Below are positions 52,101 through 64,000 of a stretch of DNA of 64,000 nt, piece by piece. Numbering within the stretch: position 1 is the stretch's first letter; every line of letters starts with the position of its first letter. The stretch comes from Gorsachius magnificus. Taxonomy: Eukaryota > Chordata > Aves > Pelecaniformes > Ardeidae. Both the position numbers and the translations under genes were made by a program. The DNA is taken from NCBI GenBank assembly GCA_034008185.1, contig CM067109.1, positions 31,900,885-31,964,884 of the forward strand, read 5' to 3'. The notes under the pieces were generated by a model. It was given only the letters and a program-made list of their open reading frames with translations, ran no database searches and was not told where the DNA came from.

Positions 52101-53141
52101 GAACTTTATGGGTGCTGGAAGACTCTCACAACAGGGACGTATATTCTATTCAGGGATTCGACAGAATTATTCTGCTATGCCTGATAGAAGTTAGAGCTCC
52201 CTCATCTGAAGTAACTGATAATCTGCTGTTTTTTCTGCTTGTTTGTGTATGACTCCAAGTCACAAATTACTTAAAATAAGCACATGAATAATGCTTCTTT
52301 TGATTGCTAAAATCTTGCTAATCTCATTTGGACATACTCAAGTGATTAACTTGAGCATATGCTGAAATACTTTGCTGAATTGAGTCTTAAATTGGGAGAG
52401 TGGAAGGAGGAGTTGTAATCTCCTTGTTCTGCAGTACTGCATCTTTCAAAAGCTGGATTTGAATGAAACCGCGATTGTGAGGAATATGTAAAAATCAACT
52501 TCTAGTTCATTGGTGAACTGATTTAATTAAGAGAATTGCAGATGTTAGTTCAAGCACTTCACAAAGCTTTATTCCAGGATAGAAGTGCTTGACAATGACA
52601 ACAAGCAAATGGTTGTGGAATGTCTGTACTAGCACTTACGGTAGTTAAATTTATATTGCTTGTGAGCCCATTAAAACCCAGTTAAGCATATTGAATTTTT
52701 GTCTGTGGAGACAAAGGAAGTCAGATGTATGTTGGTTCTACAAGATTCAGACATACATGTTTCTTCAGGGCCTAAGTCTTATGACCACAATTTTTCTTAG
52801 TTCTCACAGATCTGCACTGTGTTAGTTCTGTTCACCCAATTCATTCATGTCCTACTTTATCTACCCTATAGAAAACATAACAAATGCTGATTTATCTGCA
52901 GCGGGTTTGCCCTAGGTTCTCTCTCTGTAAAATTTCTGTGCCAAATGGCAGTGGGAAAGGAGAACTATTTTTTCAGAAGTAGTTTTCTTGATATTATTTC
53001 CCCAAAGCTTCTTTAAAAAGAAATGGTGATACAAGATTTATTAATTTTGTTTTAGCCAAAACCTGAAAATCTTGTCTTAGAGTTATATTTTAATTATACA
53101 GATACCAGATGCCTACAAGGCAAATAGTTGTCATTTTTCCT
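49122..53141 (+). other. FBXL17: FBXL17 intron, unique segment
   Basis: AT-rich intronic DNA. No exon, RNA gene or mobile element recognised. Confidence 0.68.
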
Positions 53142-53470
53142 TCGTAACGCTGGTTGAAAAATGGCAGAAGCTCGTGCGATTTGCCAATTTTCATCTTAAA
53201 GTGTGCGTATGCACAATAAAGTCATAGCTCAGAGGGACACAGACCCTTACCTTTTATGGACGCAGTTAGACCATGCCGGCGTTCGTCGATACGTCTGCTT
53301 TACGTCTCTTCACCATCTGCTTCTCCGAGCTATGACACCAGCCGACTGTGGCGTGTTTTAGGGCCTCAGAGAGCAGTGGGGGCACCTCCAGGCTTCCCTC
53401 CAGGCCTTCCAGTTGCCAGGACTGTGTATCTGGCCGAGTGTACCCCCTCGTGCAAGCAGCAGCTGTAAGG
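53142..53470. other. CpG-rich unassigned segment with inverted repeat
   Basis: A local rise in GC and CpG in AT-rich intron: I count roughly seventeen CG dinucleotides in about 330 bp, for example in GCCGGCGTTCGTCGATACGT. Arms GTCATAGCTCAGAG (53221-53234) and CTCCGAGCTATGAC (53323-53336) are complementary with one mismatch and enclose 88 bp. An AATAAA lies just before the left arm (53213-53218). Open frames over it (53256-53468 and 53348-53536) match no family I know. It could be a retroposed fragment, an unrecognised repeat or a small unmethylated regulatory element. Confidence 0.5.
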
Positions 53471-53629
53471 AAACAATTAAATTTAGCAACTTCCTTGGAA
53501 GCACGTGTTGACAGTTTTACTATGACTTCTCAATAAAGGGATCCCCAAAAGTTTCTGAGTTGCTGGGTAAAAACAAGTGTCCCAGAAATATGTGATGCAA
53601 AATTATTTCAGAGAGCCCTCCAAAGAGGG

Positions 53630-53652
53630 AAAAAAAAAAAAAAAAAAAAAAA
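53630..53652. repeat. Poly-A run (23 nt)
   Basis: A run about 160 bp downstream of the CpG-rich segment, with an AATAAA at 53533-53538 in between. The distance from signal to A run is longer than usual for a retroposed transcript. Confidence 0.9.
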
Positions 53653-56475
53653 GGTCTACCTTAATCTTAATGTTCCTGTTCCGTTCCACAAAAAGTATCA
53701 GTTTTTTGATTTGGATTACATTTTCTCTACATAATACTGTGTACTAATGTCTACATACCTTTCACTTAGCCATCATTTAGCCATAATGCATTTTTAATTC
53801 TTTAAACCACAACAAGCTAACAAGAAACTGATGATGTAAAGGTATTCTTTGCTCTTTTTTCAAATAACAATTTAAAATGTATTTCAAAAAATTAAAATGC
53901 AATTACATGTAAAATGTAGAGGTGAAAGGAGTCAATATAATGTAACATACTGACATTTTAAAAATAATTGCCCAGTATTTTGTTGACTGAGATTGTCTCT
54001 TGATTTGCTTCGAGTAGGCTTGCAAAAAAAATATGGAGCATTTTGAAGTTTAAAACACAAATTGCTTATAATTCTGGAAATGAATACAGGTTTAGCTCAT
54101 TAAACACCTTTTAAGACTCACCTGCTGCTGGAATAAAGTGTGTGTGTGGGAAGTTCACATAAAAGAGAGGGAAGCAAAACACTGACCACAAAATAATTAC
54201 AGTTAGAGTGTAGCCTCTAACTTTTCCCATGAAGCTGTGATACGGCTTGCAAGAAAGATGCAATTCTGACGAAGTATACAAATAAGTAAATAGAAACATT
54301 TCTGGTGATTGAAATTCTAAATATGCTTTCTATTTTATCATGAGATTATTATGTTAAATCCACTGTATATGGATCATACAGCCACAGCACATTTTGATTC
54401 TAAGCTAGATCAATGTTTCTTAAAAATCTTCCTGAGAAGGCACCTAATGACATAAAAATAATGACTTTGCTAAGTACAACTAAACAGAACTTTGCTAAGA
54501 CTGTTTCTGAGTACAAGCTGGAACATACTTAGAAAAGAGTCTGACAATAGAGAATTTAGGGATTGGAAGAAGGTTTCCAAAGCCGCCTGGGACTTTTCAT
54601 AATTTTAGATATTCGAAGTATTTGGAGCTCATTGCTTCTTCCCTCATGTTGCTTCTTATGCAGTGTTATTTTACATTTTCTAGCTTGGAATAAGACCCCA
54701 TTGCCTTTCCAAGAAAGTCTTTGTTAAAATAACGTTTATCTTATTTTACATTCAGACAGGGGAAAGGGCAGGTGCAGAAGGAGAAAGGTCTGTCTAGAGG
54801 CATTGTAGACTTTCATCTGTTGCTGACATTGCTGGCTTGCTGACTTTTTTGCCTCAGATTAAATTCTACAATTAAGGATGCAAAGTTGAGGCTGCAAAGC
54901 ATTCACACACACACATGCTCTTATCTGTGAGAAAGTATTTGCAGGGGAAAAGTCAAGTCTGTACACAAAAAATGGACACCTGCTTGATGTGTAACTAGAT
55001 ATAGATGGCCTGAAACTTGTGCACATCAGTTGTGTGTTTCAACATTTCAGTTCCTCACAGCTATCTCCAAAACCTGGAATAACCTGGAGGAATTGTCAAC
55101 AGTTATTTTGCTGGTGCCCATATAAACGTGTGCTTTTTATTCAGTGTTTTTAAAATGTAAAGTGACTATAGGGCAGTGCTGCCAAGTGCATGTGCTCAGA
55201 TCTGATCTGATCTGTTTTATGGATCTGCCAGCTGCAGACCAGCTGTGCTGACATGAGTGATGCCAGGACTGCAGTCAGCCCTGCAGAGAGGCTATGTGCA
55301 GACAGGCAGCAGCAGGGGGAGCTCAGATTAATGAAATCTGTTTTTTTCTGACCTCTTTTGAAGGAATAAGGTAGGCAAGCTGGGTCCTGTTGACAGCCTG
55401 ACTTGGGATGCACATGAGAAACCAGAAATCATACATGATTTCAGTAAGAAATGAATTGATCTGTTCTGGAGTTTCTCAAGAAAGCCAGACACAATGACTG
55501 TGTTCAGTGCTAGTATCCTGGTGTTCTAGTTGGAGTGGTGCTAGTAGCACCACTACACCTTTTGTGGTATCCTTCTGTTTTGTGTCTGTATCTCTGCTGC
55601 TGTCTTTATGATTCCCATGGAAAAAGTTATGGTTAAAGCAGCTTAAGTTTTCTTGCTTTACAATCTGATAGGGTTTGATGAATATCTGGTTTCACAATTC
55701 TATGTTTGAAAATAAAAAAATTTCTGCCTATCAACTCTAAGCTGAATTTTCTCCTTTCTTCATGTCACCAGGACATTAGCAAAAGAATGATAGAAAGGAA
55801 GGGAGGTGATGAGAGACAGAGGAGGACTGTAAGCCCAACTGCATAATTAGATTGCAGATCCTTTGAGGCAGAGCAATAAGGATGTATAGCATAGGAACAA
55901 AACAAGTTATTCACTGATGTTACCAGAAGCACCATATTAACCTGCTGTATCCAGAAAGCGTTATAAGGATCTAATAATTGTTTTGCGTCAGTCCCTCTCC
56001 CAAATTTTTTTACTCTACTATTGATGCAATTTTTTTTTTATATGTAATCTTGGAACTTGCTGATATTGGGGTTTTTTTTCATATAAAAAGCATGATGAGC
56101 TGTGAATTATGTAAATAAATGTCAAGCATGCTACAAAGAGCATACAGTGCACCCCCCAAAAAGCAGAGAGAAGCTCTGCCAAGGAACAAGCCACTTGTGC
56201 TAGAATAAGTGGAGTATGTCGTTTTTGTTGTCTTTTCTTCACATGTTTTATACTTGGAATTCACCTGTCTTGATAAATTCTTCTTCCTCTACTTGTCACA
56301 TATTGCTCCCAGAGCGGAGATCAAGACTGGTAGAGGTCAAAATCAGACCTATTAGTGCAACTTACAAATGGCTTAACCACAGTTCTAAATGGTTTGTAGA
56401 GCTATCATATGCTTCATCATTTGTGGTAATGCTTACTCTGAATAATTTGTTTCTGTGTACATGTACAACTGCTAC

Positions 56476-56499
56476 AAAAAAAAAAAAAAAAAAAAAAAA
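56476..56499. repeat. Poly-A run (24 nt)
   Basis: Simple A run. The preceding sequence shows no recognisable gene, so a processed pseudogene is not supported. Confidence 0.9.
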
Positions 56500-59400
56500 T
56501 TATGCCCTGAGGTTCGTCTCCATATTTTCAGTTTCTTTGAAAACAAGAGATAGAGATTGACATTAGGTATCTAATGTCATGATTGCTTTTTTATGCTTGT
56601 CCTGCTGCTGCTTTACCTTTTTTCTCTCTGTCTCATAATGCAGTAGTGTTTTCTTCTTGTTTTTCCTTTAAATTTGTTGCAACAACCTCCAGAACTTTCT
56701 GTTCTCTGTGCCTTTCATGACTAGTTACTGCTTTGAGCTGAAGTGGTTTTCTTGAGTAGTGATTTAAATAAACTTCCTTAGGTTGATTAACATTCACACA
56801 CTGAAATCAGTTTGTGTTTTAACACTTTTCCAACTTCTTCCTGTTCACTTTCACACATGCAATTTTTGACACTCAGAATTCTTCCCTTGTCTGATGTTCT
56901 CTTTATCCTTCCCAATAGCGCTATTCTTTAAGCTACCTCCTGTAACTTTTACAATAAAAAAATTATGCTGCTCTGTCCTCTCTGCTGAATTTATTTTTAT
57001 TGTTCCCCTCCATCACCTGTATCCCCATTGATTTTGAGTTGCTCACTGTTTTGAAAATAAACTCATCAGAGTATCTTGACATTGTAGATCTTCTAACCAT
57101 TGGTAGCTTATTTCAGTGGTGCTAATTTGGTCAGTTTGCGTAGTGAGTATGTGACAGGGTCAGGTTTAGATTGCATTAGTGTGCTTGTGGATTCAACCAA
57201 ACTTCCAACAAACCTGGGCTGAGATATTTGGAAAAAGAATTTGTGAAATATAGTTAGAAACATGGATTGTTAGTGGCTAGTACAACTGAAACTCATATTA
57301 ATCTCATTATGTAGTCACAGTCAGTATTTTAGGATATGTTTATTTGTTCATGTTGGTCCATTTGTTTTTGACTTCAACTAAGTTGTATGAAAAATTAATC
57401 ATCCATGTGCATCAGTGCCTGATCTCTTTCACTCTCTTGCACAAATCAAACTATTTAAACACACATAACAGACATTTCACTGCTTTTGAGAACCAAAGAT
57501 AATTTCATAGATCTAAGACTTTCTATCTAAAAATCTCTCAAAAAAATTTACTAAGGCTACCTGGCAACTTTGATCCTTTGGAAAAACGGTGTGTGGAAGG
57601 ACCAGTTTTGGCATCTTTCTTTTCCTTAAAAGATTCCTTAAAGAGTTACAATACCAAATTTTACTTAGGAATCTGTAATGTCTTGGCATAACAGTCATGG
57701 CATAAGCTTTTTGTAATGCTTGTTTACACTGCCAGTACCACAGTTCAGACCCATTCTTCGGTGTCTTGCTTCCAGAGTGAATGAAGGCTGTACCTTAGTT
57801 GGAAACCCATTTAAGTTCTGCTTTTTCAGGTCTGAATTCCAGTTTCTCGCTGTCAGATGGCATTACTAGTTTTGAACAAATACAGAGTTCTTACCGTTTC
57901 AACCAAATCAGTCTCTAGGTTTGTGCAGTGTTGACAAAGAAGAAAAAAATGTTCATGTTTGAAAGTCTAAAGTAAAAGTCACTGAAAAGCTGTGCAACTG
58001 TGGGCTAAATTGCTATGAAAGTTTCTTTCTAGTCATCCTTTTGAGTATGTGCTAAATTACAGTGCAAGACAGAAGGTACTGTCTTCCCTAGTAGTAAAAA
58101 ATGGACTACTCAAAAGAAACCTTGGACAAAAGTGAGGAGAATCATTAAATTAAATGGATGGTAGCATCTCAATGAATGCAAGCTTTCTTTTGGTACATGT
58201 GACTGAAAATACTAATTGTAATGTCTAAGGAAATCAGATACTCTGATTACATTTTTTCTTTCTACAGTCTGACAAGACCAAAGTAATCCAAAATCTATCA
58301 GCCTCTATGACAATTTTTTTTTTCAGAAGCTGCTACTCTTGATTGTAAATCGTTGCTGGGTTATGCTTTAGGTTGCATATATTGGAAAGTGGAAGGCTTG
58401 CAAGTCTGTGGCTGGCAGGCAGTCTTATAATACATGGTAGATTTTATTACCAGCTCCTAAAGTTCTTCCAGGTCATGGTTTTTCCAGCATCCAATGGCAA
58501 CACCTCTGTGGGGCTCCACTGAAAAGTGAGGAGCACTTTGCATGGATTTTAGGAGATCAGTGCCTAAGGGAATCCCTACTGGTTGCAAATCTAGTTCACA
58601 GTTAAGATATTTGTCACACATATGAAAAATTCCATGTTATGGAAAATTAAGTCCTGCATTCATATTTCATTGTATCAGTAAGTGGATTTTTTCAAAATAG
58701 CTTTTAGTTTTACAGTAAAGAAGAGATATAATTCATCCAGGAAAACTCTACAGATGAACTGATCCTAACTTGTTAAATATCAGGAAAATGTATCTGTTAA
58801 ATTCTATTAATTAAACATGGATGGAGCAATTATCATTGTGATTGCATTGATCTGGCATTATTTGATTATGCATTTTGTGAAAATACTCTTGGTGTGTTTT
58901 GTCCCTTAAGTAATATATAATCAAAAAAATGTTTTTCTGAATGTATGACTTTATATTCTGAAGCTCATTGTTAGAATCATCATCAGCTGTGTACTGGAGT
59001 GTCTCCCTGTAGCTTCTTTTAACAAATGATATAAGAGATCAACATCTCATTAAATTTTAAAAATACACGGAATAAAATGGTGCTATGGAACTTTGTAATT
59101 TTTAGCTGTGCTTTGCAGACTTTTATTGCATTTGAAATCTTATGAGTGAGATGACAACCACCAGAAGATTTTTGATTTTTTTGTTTTTAAATGTTGGAAT
59201 ATTAGTTGCTTCAGGGAAAGTTTTGGTAAGGTGACAAACCAAAGTCAGTGTGATGTTAACCCCTTCAAGTCTGCATTTATTTTATGATGCTTTTGATCTG
59301 ATAATAAAGCTGGTTTGGCTGCAAGTGTCCAACTATTTATGTCTGCAGTTACAAGATAGAAGGTGTATCCCATACTAACCTGGTGAAACCACGTCAGACC

Positions 59401-60979
59401 TCCTGTAATGCTAACTAAATCTGTAGCTGACAGCTGTGCTTTTGAGAAGCATCTAAACGAATTTTTTTTCTTCTTTAACAGGATTATGTCGTACTCCTAC
59501 TTTAGTATGTCAGGATGTTTTTCACATAGTAGCTGCATAATAAGACTTTTAGAAAAAAAAATAAAAACAAATACACACACCCCCCAAAAAAAAACCCAAA
59601 CCACTTTCACTAACTTCTGTATAGCTTCTCCATGGTTACTTCATGGCAGGAGAAGAAAACTTTCTAAAAAAATGCCACGTCTTTTCTATAACAGCAGTTC
59701 GGTTTTGAGTGCATCAGGCTTTTCTCTCACTAACAGAACAAATATATGTGTGCTCCAAAGACATGACAAAAAGGTTTTATAGATGTGCTCTTAACTGCGT
59801 TTGATTTGAGAAAAACTGCTGGTTTTCTCATTTGCTTCTAGTCAATGTCCAGATTTCTTTGTCAGAAGAACATGGGGTTTCTTGGTCTATAATATGTGAT
59901 AGTTGTATTCATGGTCTCTGAGGACTACTGTAACTCTATGATATTTATTTTTGGAGACCCAAGAATACCCAAGAGTTGTTGGCAAGGTCACTGCGTTGGC
60001 AGCAAGCCTCAGGTGAAGAATGGAAGTTTTTCTTACCTGGGTATTGAGGTGTACCTCTCCTGGAGGAACAGATTCTTCCAAATAATCTGCAAATTGGGTT
60101 CTTGATGAACCCTCAAAGGTCAGCCCTAAACTTGCTCAAGTTAGAAGCAGATCTGGACTTTGTAGCTGAAGGCGTATCTTTTTGAAGATAAGATTTCAGT
60201 AGTTGCATTGTGAGGACTGAGGACAGTGGGATCCCACAGCAAGGATTTTTGGTTCATACTAGCATGGAAGGTGCCCTGAATTTATGTGATGACGTATGTT
60301 TAGCTACATCTCAGAAGCAGGCAGGCATAATTATTGGAGAAGAAACAGAGATTTCTTCCTGGTCACTGTAATAGATCTTTAAATGAGACTTTTAAGTAGT
60401 GTTTTTGAGCTGTACATCAGCAAACTTTACTGGAAATTGTCTGTGTTACATATTTCCATGAACAAAAGGTTGAGAGAAACAGCAGTTTCTGCCAAGGCCT
60501 ATTTATTTCTATTTCTTCTGTGTGAATGTGCTACAAAGCACTAAGTTCTGCTGGATTTCACTAGAGCCTACATGAATTTGAGGGACTCCTTGGACTACCT
60601 CTAATCTGGGCACTGCAGAATGATCAACGGGAACTCTGCATACTTTCACCTATCTTTTCAGCATAGAAGGATTTTAAACAGATGCCGTGTTTGGCAAAAT
60701 AATCACTTTATTGCTCTTCACTCCGTAATCTTGAGTCTGACTCTGGCATTATTTGAAGTCAACCACAGTGAAATATGCATGCAAAGCAGAATGAGAATGT
60801 GTTTGGTTATAACTGCAGTTTCCCATATTTAATTTGTCATTGTGTCTTCCTTCTGTGTCTGATACTCTGGAAAGGAGAAAATGGGAAATGTGAACCATGT
60901 TGGATAAATTCAGAATGGTGGCTGAAGAAGACTGAGAGGCATGTCCATCTCTGCTTCTCGATTTTCTTCAGCTGGTCAA

Positions 60980-61547
60980 AAGAGGTGATTATCCCACCGT
61001 ATTTAGCATTGGTGTGGCCTCACCTTGACCACTCTGTGCAGTTCTAGGCCCCACAATTTAAGAAGGATGTGAAGGCACTTGAATGCCTCTAGAGGAGGGC
61101 AACCAAGCTGGTAGAGGGGCTGTAAGGCATGTCCTGTGAGAATTGGCTGAGGACTCTGGGTTTGTTGAGTTTGGAGAAAAGGAGGCTGAGGGGCAACCTC
61201 ATTGCTCTCTGCAACTTCCTGAGGAGGGGACATGGAGAGGGAGATGCTGAGCTCTTCTCCCTAGGATCCAGTGACAGGACACCTGGGAATGGTTCAAAGC
61301 TGTGTCAGACATTAGGAAACATTCTTTACCAAGAGGGTGGTCAGACACTGGAACAGGCTTCCTAGAGAGGTGGTTGATGACCCACGCCTCTCAGTGTTTA
61401 AAAGGCATTTTGACAATGCCCTTAATAACATGCTTGAACATTTGGTCAGCCCTGAGTTGGTCAGGCAGATGGACAAGGTGATCATTGTAGGTCCCTTCCA
61501 ACTGAACTATTCTTTTCTGTTCTGTTCTGTTCTGTTCTATTCTATGT
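60980..61547 (+). mobile_element. CR1 LINE 3' fragment with (TTCTG)n tail
   Basis: Plus-strand CR1 of about 570 bp. It begins near GAGGTGATTATCCCACC and contains decayed C-terminal frames ([51 protein letters not shown]). The 3' UTR ends GTAGGTCCCTTCCAACTGAA followed by TTCTG pentamers and TTCTATTCTATG. Confidence 0.92.
61513..61546. repeat. TTCTG/TTCTA pentamer repeat at CR1 3' end
   Basis: Four or five tandem TTCTG units then TTCTA units, directly at the 3' terminus of the plus-strand CR1. It probably arose by expansion of the terminal repeat used in CR1 priming, or later as a microsatellite. Confidence 0.85.
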
Positions 61548-61766
61548 CCTGTAAAACTTGTTTACATACAGTCCATAAATATATAAACCCAATCAGTGGT
61601 AGGTAAATTCTTTGATTTGACTGGAGGACTCCTAGACTGAGCAACAGGTTAAACTCTCCAAAGTCCGCAAGACTCAGTTATGGCTTTTGCAGCTTTGAGT
61701 CTCTTGGACAACATCTAGGAGATCAGATGGTATGATCCTGCTCTGAGGATCTTATGTCTTCCCATT

Positions 61767-63680
61767 CACAGAGTCACAGAATGTTTGAGGTCTGCAGGGA
61801 CCTCTGGAGGTCATCTGGTCCAACCTCCTACTCAAGCAAGGTCACCCTAGCGCAGGCTGCCCTGGACCATGTCCAGATGGCTTTTGAATATCTTCAAGGA
61901 TGGAAACTCCACCACCTCTCTGGGCAAACTGTGCCAGTGCTTGGTCACCCTCACAGGTGTTTCCTGAGGTTCAGGAGGAACCTCCTGTGTTTTCAGTCTT
62001 GTCTCCATTGCCTCTGGTTCTGTCACTGGGCACCACTGAAAAAAGCCTGGCTCTGTCTTCTTTGCACCCACCCTGCAGGTATTCATATACATTGGTGAGA
62101 TTCCCCCTGAGCCTTCTGTTCTCTAAGCTGAACAGTCCCAGCTCTCTCAGCCTTTCCTCCTACGAAAGGGGCTCCAGTCCATCATCTTCATGACCCTCTG
62201 CAAGACTCTCTCCAGTGTGTCTATGTCTGTCTTGTACTGGGGAGCCCAGCACTGGACACAGGGGTGGCCTCACCAGTTCTGAGTAGAGGGAAAGGATTAC
62301 CTCCCTCAGCTTGCTGCCAACACTCCTCCTAATGCAGCCCAGGATACCTTTAGCATTCTGTGTTGCAAGAGCACATTACTCGCTCATGTTCAATGTGGTG
62401 TCCACCGGGACCCTCAGGTCTTTTTCTGCCAAGGTGCTTTCCAGCTGGGCAGACCCAAGCCTATACTGGTGCCTGGGTTTGTTCTTCCCCAGGTGCAGGA
62501 CTTTGCACTTCCCTTGCCGAACTGCATGAGTTTCCTGTCAGCCCATTTTTCCTGCCTGTTCAGGTCTCTATGGATGGCAGCACGACCCTCTGGTGTATCA
62601 GCCCCTCCTGCCACTTTGGTGTCATCTGCAAACTTGCTGGTGTCATCTGCACACTTTGCCCCATCATCAAGATCATTAATAAAGATGCTCAACAGGACCC
62701 AGTATTGACCCCTTGGGTACACCGCTAGGTTTTTTGTGCCACTGAACATCACTCCCTGGACATGGTCACTCAGCCAGTTTTCAGTCCATTTCACTGGCTG
62801 CTCATCCAGCCCATACTTCATCATCTTCTCTCTGAGGATCTTCCAGAAGGCAGTGTTGAAAGCCTTACTGAAGTCAAGGTAGACAATATCCACTGCTTTC
62901 TCCTCATCTTCCAGGCCAGTCATTTCATTATAGATGGTGATAAAAGCTGGTCAAGCATGACTTGTCCTTGTTGAATCTGTGCTGACTACTCCTGATGACC
63001 TTATTGTCCTTCATACGGCTGGAGATAGTTTCCAAGATTAGCTACTCCATCACCTTCCCAAGGATCAAGGTGAAGCTGACCAGCCTGCAGTTTCCTGGTT
63101 CATCTTTCTTGTCCTTCGTGAAGACAGGAGTGATGTTTGCTTTCCCAGAGTCCTCAGGCACTTCTCTCAGTTGCCGTGATCTTCAAAGATTATTGAGAGT
63201 GGCCTTGCAGTGACATCTGCGAGCTCCTTCAGCACTCATGATTGCATCCCATCAGCAGCCATGTACTTATTTATGTCCAGTTTGCTTAGATATGTTCCAC
63301 CAAGGGGAAGATCTTCCTTGCTCCAGACTTTCCCCCAGTCTCTGGGACCTGGTATTCATGAAAGCATGCTAGTAAAAACTGAGGTGAAGGTGGCATTCAG
63401 TACCTCACTCTTTTCCATGTCCTGTGTCCCCCACTCCATTCAACAGAGGGCCCAGATTTTTCCTGGCCTTTCTTTTGTCATCTGTGTACTTACAGAAGCC
63501 CCTTCTGTTGTCTCTGATATCCCTGGTCAGAATCAATTCCATTTGGGCTTTCCTAACCTCATTCCTGGATGCTTGGACAATGTTTCTGTACTCCTCCCAC
63601 ATTACCTGTCCCTGCTTGCACCGTCTGCATTTTTTCTTTTCCTGTTTGAGTTTTACCAGGAGCTCCTATTCCTATTTCTC
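61767..63680 (-). mobile_element. CR1 LINE, about 1.9 kb, RT to 3' end
   Basis: Minus-strand CR1. The left end CAGAGTCACAGAATGTTTGA is the 3' terminus. Right to left: a segment upstream of RT (63602 to 63405, DIRDNRRGFCKYTDDKRKAR), the RT core (62923 to 62414, with [13 protein letters not shown] and KFADDTKVAGG) and C-terminal blocks down to 61847 (HWHSLPREVVEFPSLKIFK). The catalytic FADD is intact, but the usual SKAFD reads SKAFN, and stops and frameshifts separate the parts. It is 5'-truncated between the endonuclease and RT domains. Confidence 0.92.
62414..62923 (-). pseudogene. CR1 ORF2 reverse transcriptase core, broken
   Basis: A 169-codon open stretch of CR1 RT. It keeps the YLDF and FADD catalytic Asp residues, while the stretch corresponding to [10 protein letters not shown] is damaged (YPRGQYWVLLS). 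It is a LINE fossil and not expected to be active. Confidence 0.87.
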
Positions 63681-64000
63681 TTGTAGAAAAGACCTACACA
63701 GAATTGCTGGTATTCCTCCTGCTCATACAGATCATTAAGCAATTACCAGAGGATTTAAGCAAGCGTACTTTATTCCATTTGGTGCAGGAAGAATACTGGG
63801 AGCCAACACCTTTGTCTACTACATGAGGTATTGAATTTCTTGAGGCAGATTTATCAAACTTTTATATAAATGTCTCTGTGTATGACATTTTTTTGTTTAT
63901 TGTCTGGGACTATTTTATATTCTTGAGTATCTCAGCTTATTTGTGTTAATTATAGGAAGTTGCGTGGGAGCTCATTTGAAATGTGGAATGGTATCAGAAA
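63681..64000 (+). other. FBXL17: FBXL17 intron, right end of window
   Basis: About 320 bp of AT-rich sequence after the CR1. No exon or repeat recognised. Confidence 0.65.

Larger units (their letters stand above)
53471..60979 (+). other. FBXL17: FBXL17 intron, unique segment
   Basis: AT-rich intronic DNA with simple repeats: poly-A at 53630-53652 and 56476-56499, a short AC repeat near 54904-54916, and a GATCT triplet repeat near 55197-55213. No exon, RNA gene or mobile element recognised. Confidence 0.65.

Noticed and set aside
1..64000. CRISPR arrays, tRNA/rRNA genes, bacterial operons
   Set aside because: I saw no regularly spaced direct repeats, no cloverleaf with A and B boxes and no rRNA-like sequence. 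The window is vertebrate intronic DNA.

Overview
This window is vertebrate nuclear DNA, almost certainly from a bird. The evidence is at least ten CR1 LINE copies (avian/reptilian LINEs with short repeated-octamer 3' ends), several solo LTRs of avian endogenous-retrovirus type, AT-rich intronic DNA, and two spliced coding exons with proper GT-AG borders. There is no bacterial, phage, CRISPR or operon structure. The species cannot be named. In chicken the orthologous gene is, as I recall, Z-linked, so a Z-chromosome origin is a reasonable guess.

The only host gene I can support is FBXL17, on the + strand. It is an F-box/leucine-rich-repeat substrate receptor of SCF ubiquitin ligases that polices BTB-domain dimers. 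Two consecutive coding exons are present (5816-5923 and 19626-19756), separated by a 13.7 kb intron. They encode part of the C-terminal LRR solenoid. Everything before 5816 and after 19756 reads as intron of the same gene. I found neither the preceding nor the following exon.

The introns carry repeats in layers. (1) 6484-10803 is a three-level nest: an LTR with a perfect AATTC target duplication was split by a long minus-strand CR1, which was itself split by a second LTR. (2) 14631-15420 holds two related LTR pieces next to each other. (3) 25497-28998 is an LTR cluster. A minus-strand LTR was invaded by a 661 bp LTR (GATAG duplication) and by an opposite-strand member of its own family; a third relative follows. 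(4) 32103-32900 is a plus-strand CR1 3' end interrupted by a compact 325 bp LTR with a 6 bp GCAATG duplication. (5) Further CR1 copies lie at 11907, 16255, 29108, 34426, 42852, 48593, 60980 and 61767. The last two lie with their 3' ends facing each other. All CR1 coding regions are broken.

The rest is AT-rich unique intron. The least explained non-repeat segment is about 53.14-53.47 kb, a CpG-rich patch containing a 14 bp inverted repeat in otherwise AT-rich DNA. I see no convincing new gene system here. The most informative items are the datable nested insertions and the inverted-repeat pairs inside one gene's transcript.
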